The notes: generated by a model from the letters alone, not told the origin. Shown: positions 39,795-46,203, counted from the stretch's first letter. The stretch is DNA of 49,402 nt from a virus (IMGVR_UViG_3300011414_000001:1-49402); one strand, 5' to 3'. A program made the numbers and translations.

Positions 39795-40364
39795 TTATTT
39801 GTTCTGTCGCAATACCTGCAGCTGTTTCCGATACTCCCGGCAGTCGGCATAGCGATGGAGGCAATCATCACAGGTGCAGCGTCTGCCTTCACGATAGTCA
39901 GCTTCGTTCAAACGCTGCAGATTGCAGTCAAGACCGTCTGCACGGTGAGAATGATAGGCATATGGGTCTCTGGGATTGCTGTCATCCGGGCAGTAATACG
40001 CCTCGTAAGGCTTGCCTTCAGGGTCATACGTCCAACCCTCAGCAACAGCCTTCCCATAGGTCGTCGCTCGCTGGCACGTCAGACAGACGATTCTCAGGCC
40101 GTTAGCGGCCAGTCCGTTTACTGGAGTGAGTGGGGCTCGCATATCTGTCAGTCCTTTTCTTCGAGTCTGAAATAAACCATCCTCGTCGATGCTAATTTGG
40201 CCCGAACGGATCAACGCATCAACAGTTCGATTGATGTTTCGAAGGGCTAGCGCTTTGGCTGGTCCGGCGTCATTTACCCAGTCGTTAACGACTGGCCAGT
40301 ATTCAGCGTTTTCACCATGCGTCCGAATGATGTTCACAAGCCGGCGTTGGGATTCAGTCATCAT
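39795..40364 (-). CDS. Winged-helix plus Cys-rich protein (189 aa)
   Basis: This 189-aa protein has an N-terminal winged-helix-like part (ESQRRLVNIIRTHG, NINRTVDALIRSGQISIDED). Two Cys-containing segments follow (CLTCQRATTYGKAVAEGW with a later YYCPDDS, and CTCDDCLHRYADC), suggesting two zinc sites. ATG 40364 follows GAGAGG and overlaps the stop of the tiny membrane peptide (ATGA); an ATG five codons earlier lies before the ribosome site. It is the last gene of the leftward early cluster. A DNA-binding regulatory role is plausible. Confidence 0.6.
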   Translation of the reverse strand: MMTESQRRLVNIIRTHGENAEYWPVVNDWVNDAGPAKALALRNINRTVDALIRSGQISIDEDGLFQTRRKGLTDMRAPLTPVNGLAANGLRIVCLTCQRATTYGKAVAEGWTYDPEGKPYEAYYCPDDSNPRDPYAYHSHRADGLDCNLQRLNEADYREGRRCTCDDCLHRYADCREYRKQLQVLRQNK

Positions 40365-40438
40365 CGTATTCCTCTCCATCCAATCACAACAACCAAAGTG
40401 ACCACGATTTCAACGATAAGCCAGATGCCAGTATTCAT
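40361..40438 (-). CDS. Tiny membrane peptide (25 aa)
   Basis: The 25-residue product is one hydrophobic helix (IWLIVEIVVTLVVVIGW) with a basic end. Its stop overlaps the following ATG (ATGA), the arrangement used throughout this cluster. The ribosome site is weak. Function unknown. Confidence 0.45.
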   Translation of the reverse strand: MNTGIWLIVEIVVTLVVVIGWRGIR

Positions 40439-40527
40439 GGCCAATTAGAGTACAAGGGCTGTGCCACTTTGCCCAACCCTCCAACCCTAATAACAACCGT
40501 ATCAGTTTGTTGGCACCACTCTTGTAC

Positions 40528-40567
40528 TGTGTGCTGTTCTAATGTGAGAGGGTGAAAAACAGCACAC
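40528..40567. promoter_or_regulatory. Repeated early operator, site A
   Basis: TGTGTGCTGTT (40528-40538) and AACAGCACAC (40558-40567) form an inverted repeat. The right part belongs to a 20-bp word (40548-40567, GAGGGTGAAAAACAGCACAC) found identically at site B. It lies upstream of the tiny membrane peptide and winged-helix gene. Confidence 0.65.
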
Positions 40568-40686
40568 TACCAAACAACCAGGAAGTATCGCCATCCCCGT
40601 TTTGAATGCTTACGGAACAGCCGAGGATTGGCGCATCCACCTCTCGTCTGCCATTCTTTTTTAGAAATGCGCATATGTCCTTTCAT
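40567..40686 (-). CDS. Small basic protein (39 aa)
   Basis: This 39-aa, strongly basic peptide (MRISKKEWQTRGGCANPR, FRKHSKRGWRYF) has GGAGGG upstream of the ATG. It ends exactly at operator site A. Nucleic-acid binding is possible. No family recognised. Confidence 0.5.
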   Translation of the reverse strand: MKGHMRISKKEWQTRGGCANPRLFRKHSKRGWRYFLVVW

Positions 40687-40714
40687 CGTCCTACCCTCCA
40701 TTGATTCACTATAG

Positions 40715-40894
40715 TTACGAGACCTGATGCGCTTCAGTGACGTATACGCGCATGTTCCAACCCCGACGTTTGATATCTTCTCGTTTACATTGGGCGACGG
40801 TTTCGGCACTCTCGCGGGTATCGAACCCTCCGACCGAATGTATAAGACGGTTATCTCCGTTTCGTACCTCATAACCGAATCGTTTAATGCTCAT
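40715..40894 (-). CDS. Small hypothetical protein (59 aa)
   Basis: The ATG at 40894 follows GGAGAAG and overlaps the stop of the tiny membrane peptide upstream (ATGA). The 59-aa protein is mixed alpha/beta (FGYEVRNGDNRLIHSVGG, RESAETVAQCKREDIKRRG). It forms part of the coupled early leftward cluster. Not recognised. Confidence 0.6.
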   Translation of the reverse strand: MSIKRFGYEVRNGDNRLIHSVGGFDTRESAETVAQCKREDIKRRGWNMRVYVTEAHQVS

Positions 40895-40959
40895 TTGCTT
40901 CTCCATTGATTCATCTTCCACATCAGCCAGAAACCGAGAAAGAGAAACAGGGTTTTCAT
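40891..40959 (-). CDS. Tiny membrane peptide (22 aa)
   Basis: Both ends overlap neighbours in ATGA. The 22-residue product is a hydrophobic helix (TLFLFLGFWLMW) with a basic tail (KMNQWRSK). The double overlap is strong support that ribosomes read through it. It probably sits in the inner membrane. Confidence 0.5.
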   Translation of the reverse strand: MKTLFLFLGFWLMWKMNQWRSK

Positions 40960-41144
40960 CGGTCGGGCTCGACCTTGTAGGGTTGGCCATCTGGCTGGAG
41001 GGCTGTATAACCCTCATACGTGAACGCATGAGCGACTGAATACGAGTGCTGAACGTGCAGCCACTTCCACATATCGATTTCGGAGCGGAAAACGTGGACG
41101 GGTTTACCGTCGCGGTAGAGTTTCCATGCAAGTGGGGCGTTCAT
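40956..41144 (-). CDS. Small hypothetical protein (62 aa)
   Basis: This 62-aa protein is rich in aromatic residues (LAWKLYRDGKPVHVF, MWKWLHVQHSYSVAHAFTYE). Starts and stops overlap its neighbours by four bases. The pattern WKLYRDGKPV resembles the small 'host-takeover' size proteins of phages, without a family name. Confidence 0.58.
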   Translation of the reverse strand: MNAPLAWKLYRDGKPVHVFRSEIDMWKWLHVQHSYSVAHAFTYEGYTALQPDGQPYKVEPDR

Positions 41145-41431
41145 AGGTCCCCCTTTCTAGTCACATCGATAACGCTATAGGTTCCGCCCAACATCTCCTG
41201 CAGGTATTGCGTCCCGTAGTGTTTCGGACTGCCGTTAGCATGCTGTTCCAACAATTCGGGGTATCCGTTGTGGCCTAGCCACTCCCAAGCAGTTTGTAGG
41301 AAACCCTCGCCATAACCATAGGCGAACGGCAGATAGGCGATCTGTTTGCCGTCCTGAAAGATTCGGACGCTATGGTATGTGTTACCGTAGGTTTTCTGGA
41401 ACCAACGTCGCCCTTCAATATGCAGGCTCAT
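41141..41431 (-). CDS. Hypothetical protein (96 aa)
   Basis: This 96-aa protein has a beta start (RRWFQKTYGNTYHSVRIF) and an aromatic helical middle (FLQTAWEWLGHNGYPELL). It overlaps both neighbours by four bases; the upstream frame that would end in its ATGA has no normal start (see findings). No family recognised. Confidence 0.58.
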   Translation of the reverse strand: MSLHIEGRRWFQKTYGNTYHSVRIFQDGKQIAYLPFAYGYGEGFLQTAWEWLGHNGYPELLEQHANGSPKHYGTQYLQEMLGGTYSVIDVTRKGDL

Positions 41432-41485
41432 GCGACTGCTACTCCCCTCGTATATACGCTATTGATGTCCTGCCCTTTGATGTCT

Positions 41486-41614
41486 TCAGCCGTCAGAATG
41501 TAGAGCGCACAGCCGCACTGAAGTCTCGGCGCCAGCCATCATTTGGCAGCATTCTCGAACGCTTCGATCCGGATCGGTCTCTGACCGATACCAATACTCA
41601 ACCGTGAACGTCAT
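41486..41614 (-). CDS. Small protein (42 aa), possibly frameshifted
   Basis: The ATG lies two bases after the previous stop. The product starts MTFTVEYWYRSETD and ends after 42 codons. A different frame then stays open to an ATGA overlap with the next gene and reads plausibly (LTAEDIKGQDINSVY). Either the gene is short or a frameshift joins the two. Confidence 0.4.
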   Translation of the reverse strand: MTFTVEYWYRSETDPDRSVRECCQMMAGAETSVRLCALHSDG

Positions 41615-41616
41615 TG

Positions 41617-41781
41617 CTATTCTTCGCCTTTCACCAAATGCCAACCCGGACCTACAGGATTACCGGGCGAACGAAATCCACAATGCAGACACTCAAGATA
41701 GAGCATGCCAGCAATATTTGACTTGCGCATCGTCTCGGGATGCGAACAGAAGAGAGACCGAAGCTTATGGATGATGAACAT
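41617..41781 (-). CDS. Small zinc-knuckle-like protein (54 aa)
   Basis: The ATG overlaps the stop of the tiny membrane gene (TGATG). The 54-aa protein has a basic N-terminus and a CLHCGF pair after an earlier Cys/His (CSHPE), suggesting a small zinc knuckle: FCSHPETMRKSN, then MLYLECLHCGFRSPG. Not recognised. Confidence 0.5.
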   Translation of the reverse strand: MFIIHKLRSLFCSHPETMRKSNIAGMLYLECLHCGFRSPGNPVGPGWHLVKGEE

Positions 41782-41876
41782 CACAAGGCGCCTACTATTC
41801 TGGCGAGAACAACCCCGGTCAACACGGCGGCCAGAAGAAATGCACAGATATCGAACATGAGCACTAGAGGCTTCAT
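41781..41876 (-). CDS. Tiny membrane peptide (31 aa)
   Basis: A 31-residue hydrophobic peptide (MFDICAFLLAAVLTGVVLA) starts in an ATGA overlap and ends in a TGATG overlap. One transmembrane helix is clear. It is one of four such peptides in this leftward cluster. Confidence 0.52.
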   Translation of the reverse strand: MKPLVLMFDICAFLLAAVLTGVVLARIVGAL

Positions 41877-42115
41877 AGACTCACCTTACCCAAATACTCC
41901 AGCGTATCGGCCATCAAGTCAGCATACCCGGCCAGCTGCTCAGCATGCGCAACAGAGCCCGGATAGATGTGCTTAAGATGATCGGACGCTTTCAGCACTT
42001 CTACGCGAGCCATACGAAGCGCTTCGATGGAGACCATGATCTGTGAAGGTGTGAGAGGGACACTCACAACCGACATGCGTTTGCCGGCGTTCCGGGTTGG
42101 GGATACAAGATTCAT
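41873..42115 (-). CDS. Helical hypothetical protein (80 aa)
   Basis: This 80-aa helical protein (SIEALRMARVEVLKASDHLK, HAEQLAGYADLMADTLEYL) starts in ATGA overlap with the winged-helix gene. Ten residues further upstream another start is in frame but would overlap more. A four-helix or dimeric helical fold seems likely. No family recognised. Confidence 0.55.
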   Translation of the reverse strand: MNLVSPTRNAGKRMSVVSVPLTPSQIMVSIEALRMARVEVLKASDHLKHIYPGSVAHAEQLAGYADLMADTLEYLGKVSL

Positions 42116-42399
42116 CGGTAAACCCTCCCTAATCCCTGACTCCAAGTGATGAACTGTCGTTGCATCAGGGACGGTTCGCCCAAATACATCAGCCCCACTC
42201 GGCCGCGATCATGAACAACAGAATATCCAGCTGACCGAAGTTCGGCAATGGTGCGACGAAGGGACGCATCTGGCATCTGGGTGTCAATCGCCAGCCAGTC
42301 AGCAGAAACGAATGGGTTACGCGGGGAGTAGAGCCCACGCAACCGGCGAAGCACGCGAAATGCTTGTTCGGAGAGATGAACGGTTCGGGGTGTATGCAT
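42112..42399 (-). CDS. Winged-helix DNA-binding protein (95 aa)
   Basis: This 95-aa protein has a winged helix-turn-helix: VSADWLAIDTQMPDASLRR, then TIAELRSAGYSVVHDRGRVG with a beta wing. It is the first gene after operator sites B and C and a TAGGGTACAT box, so it may be both regulator and regulated. The rightward protein at 47974-48183 shares the RRTIAEL helix and the wing pattern. A role in the early/lysogeny decision is an inference. Confidence 0.6.
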   Translation of the reverse strand: MHTPRTVHLSEQAFRVLRRLRGLYSPRNPFVSADWLAIDTQMPDASLRRTIAELRSAGYSVVHDRGRVGLMYLGEPSLMQRQFITWSQGLGRVYR

Positions 42400-42479
42400 G
42401 CCAGTCTCTAACTGCTATACACATGCCACTCATGTACCCTATTAGAATCAACAACTTACAGGCGGTACCCATTATGCAT

Positions 42480-42519
42480 TGTGTGCTAGAACAAAACATG
42501 AGGGTGAAAAACAGCACAC
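42480..42519. promoter_or_regulatory. Repeated early operator, site B
   Basis: TGTGTGCT (42480-42487) is followed by the 20-bp word GAGGGTGAAAAACAGCACAC (42500-42519), identical to site A. Half-sites lie in the same order and nearly the same spacing as in site A. It is about 80 bases upstream of the winged-helix gene. Confidence 0.65.
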
Positions 42520-42604
42520 AGCCTGCCACGAAGGCACAAGCCAGGGAGACAATTCAGCCATAACCGTAGACATCTGCTGACGATTTCGTTGCGCTGTGGC
42601 TCGT

Positions 42605-42643
42605 AACAGCACACTAACTCATCCGCAATTGTGGTGTGCGGTT
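42605..42643. promoter_or_regulatory. Repeated early operator, site C (inverted order)
   Basis: AACAGCACAC (42605-42614) and GTGTGCGGTT (42634-42643) are inverted half-sites with a 19-bp gap, 9 of 10 bases complementary. The order of the half-sites is opposite to sites A and B. The surrounding 42400-42756 contains no gene. Confidence 0.6.
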
Positions 42644-42724
42644 CGTTTCGACACACGCCGGCTCTATCGAGCGGCGAGGATGAGTTCTAAGCAACCGGGT
42701 TGGGGGACAAGGGAGGAACGGGTC

Positions 42725-42743
42725 GGGGGACAAGGAGTCCCCC
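42725..42743 (-). terminator. Hairpin after the 42757-43089 gene
   Basis: GGGGGAC-AAGGA-GTCCCCC is a perfect 7-bp GC-rich stem 13 bases past the stop on the minus strand. There is no T-run; a second GGGGGACAAGG word lies just beyond. It probably separates the two leftward transcription units. Confidence 0.5.
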
Positions 42744-42756
42744 GCCACAGAGCCGT

Positions 42757-43089
42757 CTAGGCGTGCTGGCTGGCCTTCCGCTTGCGGTGGAAGGCTTTCA
42801 TGCGCTTACGCTGTGCCTCGCGTGCTTCGGGAGACCAGGACCGACGTGCGGGCTTGGGGATGCGCTCAGGGCCGGGCTCAGGGACAAGGGGGGTTCCTGA
42901 TGGTCGGGAATTGCCGTTTGAAACCGGGGAAACGAGGACGGGACCTTCGAGCGCAGAAAGGAGGACTCGCAGTCTCTCCTGCTCAACCGCGAGAAGGGAA
43001 AGTCGATGTACGATTTGTGTTCGCCACACATCGTATGGGAGCCCATCTTTTGTGTCATTCACAAGATCATGAATCTGTCGTTTGGCCAT
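42757..43089 (-). CDS. Hypothetical protein with basic C-terminus (110 aa)
   Basis: This 110-aa protein has a helical N-terminal half (YDVWRTQIVHRLSLLAVEQE) and a Pro-rich linker leading to a strongly basic tail (EAREAQRKRMKAFHRKRKA). It starts in a TAATG overlap with the upstream gene. The tail suggests nucleic-acid binding. No family recognised. Confidence 0.55.
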   Translation of the reverse strand: MAKRQIHDLVNDTKDGLPYDVWRTQIVHRLSLLAVEQERLRVLLSALEGPVLVSPVSNGNSRPSGTPLVPEPGPERIPKPARRSWSPEAREAQRKRMKAFHRKRKASQHA

Positions 43090-43370
43090 TAGAACAACTC
43101 CTCCATATGCTGAGAGACCCAGTTCGCAATAATGGTGCGGAGGCGGGCCTGATACCCTCCCTCACCGTAGGCGGTAGCATAGCGGACGATGCGTTGAAAG
43201 TCTTCAGGGCTCACGGTCAGGACTTCCGACTCTTCCAGACTCACCTTGAGCATACGACAGAGTGACTGAAAACCCCCGTGGCCGTTCGCAGTGACGCCGA
43301 TGAAAAACTCTCGAACCTCTTTCGGGACGACCACTGATATCTGTCGGGGACGATTCTGTCGCGTTACCAT
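43089..43370 (-). CDS. Putative DNA-binding regulator (93 aa)
   Basis: This 93-aa protein starts with a basic segment and a strand-helix pattern (RPRQISVVVPKEVREFF) resembling a ribbon-helix-helix start, followed by helices (FQRIVRYATAYGEGGYQ). ATG 43370 has a strong AAGGAGAAGG site; an in-frame earlier start would run into the promoter. It is the first leftward gene of the divergent control region, which suits a repressor or switch protein, but the fold call is tentative. Confidence 0.52.
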   Translation of the reverse strand: MVTRQNRPRQISVVVPKEVREFFIGVTANGHGGFQSLCRMLKVSLEESEVLTVSPEDFQRIVRYATAYGEGGYQARLRTIIANWVSQHMEELF

Positions 43371-43391
43371 TACCCTTCTCCTTGTTGCTGG

Positions 43392-43421
43392 AGTGTAGAG
43401 CAAGTGAGATACCAAGCGCAA
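43392..43421 (-). promoter_or_regulatory. Candidate leftward early promoter
   Basis: On the minus strand TTGCGC (43421-43416) and TACACT (43397-43392) are spaced by 18 bp, each 4/6 to the sigma70 consensus. The promoter would serve the gene at 43089-43370, with its ribosome site right after. Confidence 0.45.
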
Positions 43422-43470
43422 CGAATAACCTTAGGTAAAGTGCCGGGAAATCGGCAAATAGGGGTACTTT

Positions 43471-43487
43471 TCGTTAGGTTTTAACGA
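43471..43487. promoter_or_regulatory. Small dyad in the divergent early gap
   Basis: TCGTTA-GGTTT-TAACGA is a 6-bp inverted repeat four bases after a GGGGTAC box (43461-43467). It sits near the middle of the gap between leftward 43370 and rightward 43595. It is a candidate operator or start-site element for rightward early transcription. Confidence 0.45.
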
Positions 43488-43594
43488 GTGTGCGGGCTGT
43501 AGGACGAATGGGAAGTAGAAGTTACGCGACCTCAACGGCACAGCACTTGAACAAGGAGGAAACACGAAACCCTTTGGATGCTAGGAGTTCCCGA

Positions 43595-43801
43595 ATGACC
43601 ACTTGGGCGTACGTGCAAGCGATAGTGGATAACGATTTCGTCGGCGGCCAGAAACCCGGAGAGACCCTGCCGGTGAGTTTTCGGCACATGAGTGTGCAAG
43701 CGGAGAACGAATCAGCGGCCTATTCGGCCGGACACTTGTGGTCAGAGGCTCAGGACAACACCAAAGTGTCCTTGCTGAATGACTATGTGTTCACGATTTA
43801 A
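43595..43801 (+). CDS. Hypothetical early protein (68 aa)
   Basis: First gene of the rightward early operon. ATG 43595 follows GGAG by seven bases. The 68-aa product is acidic with mixed structure (TTWAYVQAIVDNDFVGG, SAAYSAGHLWSEAQD). Not recognised. First genes of such operons often encode host-takeover or anti-defence proteins, which is only a positional hint. Confidence 0.58.
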   Translation: MTTWAYVQAIVDNDFVGGQKPGETLPVSFRHMSVQAENESAAYSAGHLWSEAQDNTKVSLLNDYVFTI

Positions 43802-43810
43802 GGGGACAGT

Positions 43811-43975
43811 ATGACTGGAGTTACCCACTTTGTGTTGGCGGTTGTGGCGCTCAGTACTCCCCTTGTCGGGGCTATTTGGCTCATGAGTACACATCCTGTC
43901 GCAGGAGAAGTGACGGAGTCGCTGTTGCTGATGTCGGCGTTGATTATGCTGTTCTCCTCACAGGAGACGCATTGA
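43811..43975 (+). CDS. Two-span membrane protein (54 aa)
   Basis: The ATG follows GGGGA. The 54-aa protein has two hydrophobic segments (THFVLAVVALSTPLVGAIWL and SLLLMSALIMLF) separated by a polar turn. It could be a small holin-like or inner-membrane host-interaction protein. Its stop overlaps the next start (TGATG). Confidence 0.55.
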   Translation: MTGVTHFVLAVVALSTPLVGAIWLMSTHPVAGEVTESLLLMSALIMLFSSQETH

Positions 43976-44091
43976 TGTTCCTCAAACTGAACGCGAGTGA
44001 GAAAATCCGACTGAACATCGTGATGATCGTGCTTCTGGTCTTGTGGGCTGGGGTCACGGTCTATATGCTGTGTGGAGGAGAGGCGCTATGA
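43975..44091 (+). CDS. Single-span membrane peptide (38 aa)
   Basis: This 38-aa peptide has a polar, basic start (KLNASEKIRLN) and one hydrophobic helix (IVMIVLLVLWAGVTVYML). Overlaps on both sides (TGATG and ATGA) support translation. Membrane location is clear; function unknown. Confidence 0.55.
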   Translation: MFLKLNASEKIRLNIVMIVLLVLWAGVTVYMLCGGEAL

Positions 44092-44552
44092 GTGAAGAAG
44101 CGACTACACTGTTGGCCCTGGTGAGCCAGTTGCGAGGGTTGGCAGATGCGATCAATCGTAGGCAGGCTCGACTGACACCGACACAACGACGGGTGTGGGC
44201 CGATGCCTTGTGGGCGAGTTGTGACGCGATTGATGGTGAAGTGGTGAAGCTTCGGGCCGCGCTCGCGGACGCAGACGCCCCGCCGTGGCGCGACATTGAG
44301 ACGGCGCCGAAGATGAGAACGATTCTCCTGTTCGCGGTGACTGATGTTGACGAGCATGGCACGGTGAAGAACTGGAAGATGGCCACGGGTTCATGGAACG
44401 AAGGCTACGAAGACGAGCGGTCGAAGGCGCAAGGACTTACGCCTTGGGAATGGGATGGACATCGCGTCAGAGTTTACGAAATCCACCCAACGCATTGGAT
44501 GCCGTTGCCGAAGCCGCCCGTCCCCGACGCCCACCCAGCGGACCAGCCATGA
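44088..44552 (+). CDS. DUF551-type phage protein
   Basis: The 154-aa protein has a helical N-terminal half (LRGLADAINRRQARL) and a C-terminal segment with the DUF551 pattern: WRDIETAPKM, TILLFAVTDVDE, then HPTHWMPLPKPP. The family is common in phage early regions and has no known activity. Overlaps on both sides place it in the coupled early operon. Confidence 0.65.
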   Translation: MSEEATTLLALVSQLRGLADAINRRQARLTPTQRRVWADALWASCDAIDGEVVKLRAALADADAPPWRDIETAPKMRTILLFAVTDVDEHGTVKNWKMATGSWNEGYEDERSKAQGLTPWEWDGHRVRVYEIHPTHWMPLPKPPVPDAHPADQP

Positions 44553-44755
44553 CTGAAGACAGAGACGACCCGATATTTCGGGAGACTCATTGCTGGATGC
44601 GCCGGTTTGACGGTGAACCGTGCGCTCGACCCGCGACGTTCATGGGACCGCAAGACAGCCCTGAAGTGTTCGTGCGTCAATGGCGAGCCTGCGAGAGACA
44701 CGCGCAGCCGTCTGATGTCTCATTTCACCCAGCGGATCCGCAGGAGCAAGGCTGA
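44549..44755 (+). CDS. Small Cys/His protein (68 aa)
   Basis: This 68-aa protein has scattered Cys and His (ETHCWMRRFDGEPC, WRACERHAQ) that could form one zinc site. The FxGEPCxRPA spacing resembles small zinc-knuckle phage proteins. Starts in an ATGA overlap. Not recognised beyond that. Confidence 0.55.
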   Translation: MTEDRDDPIFRETHCWMRRFDGEPCARPATFMGPQDSPEVFVRQWRACERHAQPSDVSFHPADPQEQG

Positions 44756-45042
44756 TGTCGAGTGACCCCGGCGCACGCCTCCGCGAACTGATTGCGCAGA
44801 TGCGAACATATGAAGGCTGCTTTGGTGAGCGCACGCGATTGACGATTCTTCGGTGGGCTGACGAACTGGACGTCTTCCTGCGAGCGTCAGCCTCAGCCCT
44901 CAGCCCTGAACACGTTGCAACGCCAGATTCAACGGGCGTGTTCTGTGTATGCGGTGCTCGTATGGCTGATGTGACCGCGCATGCCGCCCTCAGCCCGTCG
45001 TCCGCCCCGTCGGTGATCCGAGAGCCGGAAAGGGAGAAGTAG
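44755..45042 (+). CDS. Hypothetical protein (95 aa)
   Basis: This 95-aa protein has a helical N-terminal half (ARLRELIAQMRTYEGCF, LTILRWADELDVFL) and a short CVCGA motif in the C-terminal half. Its start shares one base with the previous stop. No family recognised. Confidence 0.52.
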   Translation: MSSDPGARLRELIAQMRTYEGCFGERTRLTILRWADELDVFLRASASALSPEHVATPDSTGVFCVCGARMADVTAHAALSPSSAPSVIREPEREK

Positions 45043-45045
45043 CTG

Positions 45046-45354
45046 ATGGCGGTATACGTGGACAACATGAAGGCTGGATTCGGTCGGATGGTCATGTGCC
45101 ACATGATTGCGGACAGCACCGAAGAACTTCTCCAAATGGCCGACACGATCGGTGTCGCTCGAAAATGGATTCAGATGGCAGGAACACATCGCGAACACTT
45201 AGACATCTGTTTATCGAAACGCAATCTCGCACTCAGCAACGGCGCAATCGGTCTGACGATGCGCGAACTCGGTATCCGGATACGCGACCGGCGGCTTGCT
45301 GATCAGCGGGCTGCTCTCCGAGAGCCGCCCTCAGGAACGGGGGACGCGACATGA
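45046..45354 (+). CDS. DUF4031 family protein
   Basis: The 102-aa protein matches the DUF4031 pattern closely: MAVYVDNMKAGFGRMVMCH, MIADSTEELLQMADTIG, ARKWIQ, then HLDICLSKRNLAL and AIGLTMRELG. The family is frequent in phages; activity is not established. It starts three bases after the upstream stop and overlaps the next gene (ATGA). Confidence 0.8.
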   Translation: MAVYVDNMKAGFGRMVMCHMIADSTEELLQMADTIGVARKWIQMAGTHREHLDICLSKRNLALSNGAIGLTMRELGIRIRDRRLADQRAALREPPSGTGDAT

Positions 45355-45575
45355 CTGAAGATTATCGGATCGACCATCGCGGCGAGGCATCCCAGGAAGC
45401 ACGACTCCGTGAGTTTGCACTAGCTGGGGCCGACATCGCGCACTTCCGTGGCTATGACGCGGGCAATATCTCCGGCCACACCGAAGCCAGTCCCTCGCGC
45501 TGTCCACATCCCGATTGCGTCCTCGTCCGAGCCGCGCCACCCGAGGCGGACCAGCCGCAGGAGGAACGCAAGTGA
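45351..45575 (+). CDS. Small hypothetical protein (74 aa)
   Basis: This 74-aa acidic protein has a short CPHPDC pair near the end and GAxAHFRGYDAG-like content in the middle (AGADIAHFRGYDAGN). It overlaps both neighbours. Not recognised. Confidence 0.5.
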   Translation: MTEDYRIDHRGEASQEARLREFALAGADIAHFRGYDAGNISGHTEASPSRCPHPDCVLVRAAPPEADQPQEERK

Positions 45576-45976
45576 GTGACGCTTCAACGCGCGGATTGTA
45601 TGGCAAGTTCATCGTAAAGCGTTCTGACGGCACCGATGCGCCCGGCGAGAAGCACGACGGCTGCACCTATTTCGTGCTGGATTTGGAGCACGACAAGCAC
45701 GCGGCATCGGCTCTGCGCGCCTACGCACGAAGTTGCGCGAAGTCACATCCCCAACTCGCGCGGGATCTGGTTGCGGTCGCCGACGGAAACAAGCTGGTCG
45801 CGCAGAAACCCTCTTTATCCACCCTCTCGGCGTCGAGGATGAGTGAGCCGACGCCAGCCGAATCGAAGTTGACGCCCACGACGATGTGTCCAGACGGCGA
45901 GCGGCATGTGCTCAGGTGCATTCGTTGCGAGATCCCTGCCTCCCTCACGCCGCCAGCCGACCAGGAGCCACGATGA
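45572..45976 (+). CDS. Conserved phage early protein with C-terminal Cys tail (134 aa)
   Basis: The start is GTG 45572, in a GTGA overlap with the previous stop. Residues 8-65 (YGKFIVKRSDGTDAPGEKHD, GCTYFVLDLEHDKHA, ALRAYARSC) form a module I recognise as recurrent in phage early regions, without a known role. The C-terminus has CPDGERHVLRCIRCE, a likely zinc knuckle. It overlaps the next gene (ATGA). Confidence 0.6.
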   Translation: MSDASTRGLYGKFIVKRSDGTDAPGEKHDGCTYFVLDLEHDKHAASALRAYARSCAKSHPQLARDLVAVADGNKLVAQKPSLSTLSASRMSEPTPAESKLTPTTMCPDGERHVLRCIRCEIPASLTPPADQEPR

Positions 45977-46095
45977 CTGACAACCGACCACTCCAAACAT
46001 CACTGAAGACAGCATTGGAGATACTGTTCTTCATTGTGACACTCGTCGCCCTGGGCTGGGTGCTCTGGGACCTCATCAACCTGCAGCCGCTCTAA
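45973..46095 (+). CDS. Single-span membrane peptide (40 aa)
   Basis: The 40-aa product has a polar start and a hydrophobic helix (ILFFIVTLVALGWVLWDLI). It starts in an ATGA overlap. Membrane peptide of unknown function in the early operon. Confidence 0.5.
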   Translation: MTDNRPLQTSLKTALEILFFIVTLVALGWVLWDLINLQPL

Positions 46096-46203
46096 ATGGC
46101 TTTCGAACGAAGGGACTTGGGCGCGAATCTTGCAGGGGTACCGATTACCTATCAACACACTGTATACGCGAGGCGACAAGGAGACACGCATGAATGCTCG
46201 TAA
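46096..46203 (+). CDS. Possible small protein (35 aa)
   Basis: An ATG directly follows the previous stop and opens 35 codons (MAFERRDLGANLAG, then TYQHTVYARRQGD). It lacks a ribosome site, spans a GGGGTACC box and overlaps the next, better supported gene. It may be chance. Confidence 0.25.
   Translation: MAFERRDLGANLAGVPITYQHTVYARRQGDTHECS

Noticed and set aside
40510-40528. Sigma54-like promoter TTGGCAC-N5-TTGTA before operator site A
   Set aside because: The invariant GC at -12 is GT and no enhancer-binding regulator was recognised in the window.
43578-43598. Six-codon leader peptide overlapping the 43595 start
   Set aside because: It has no ribosome site at suitable spacing and is short enough to be chance.
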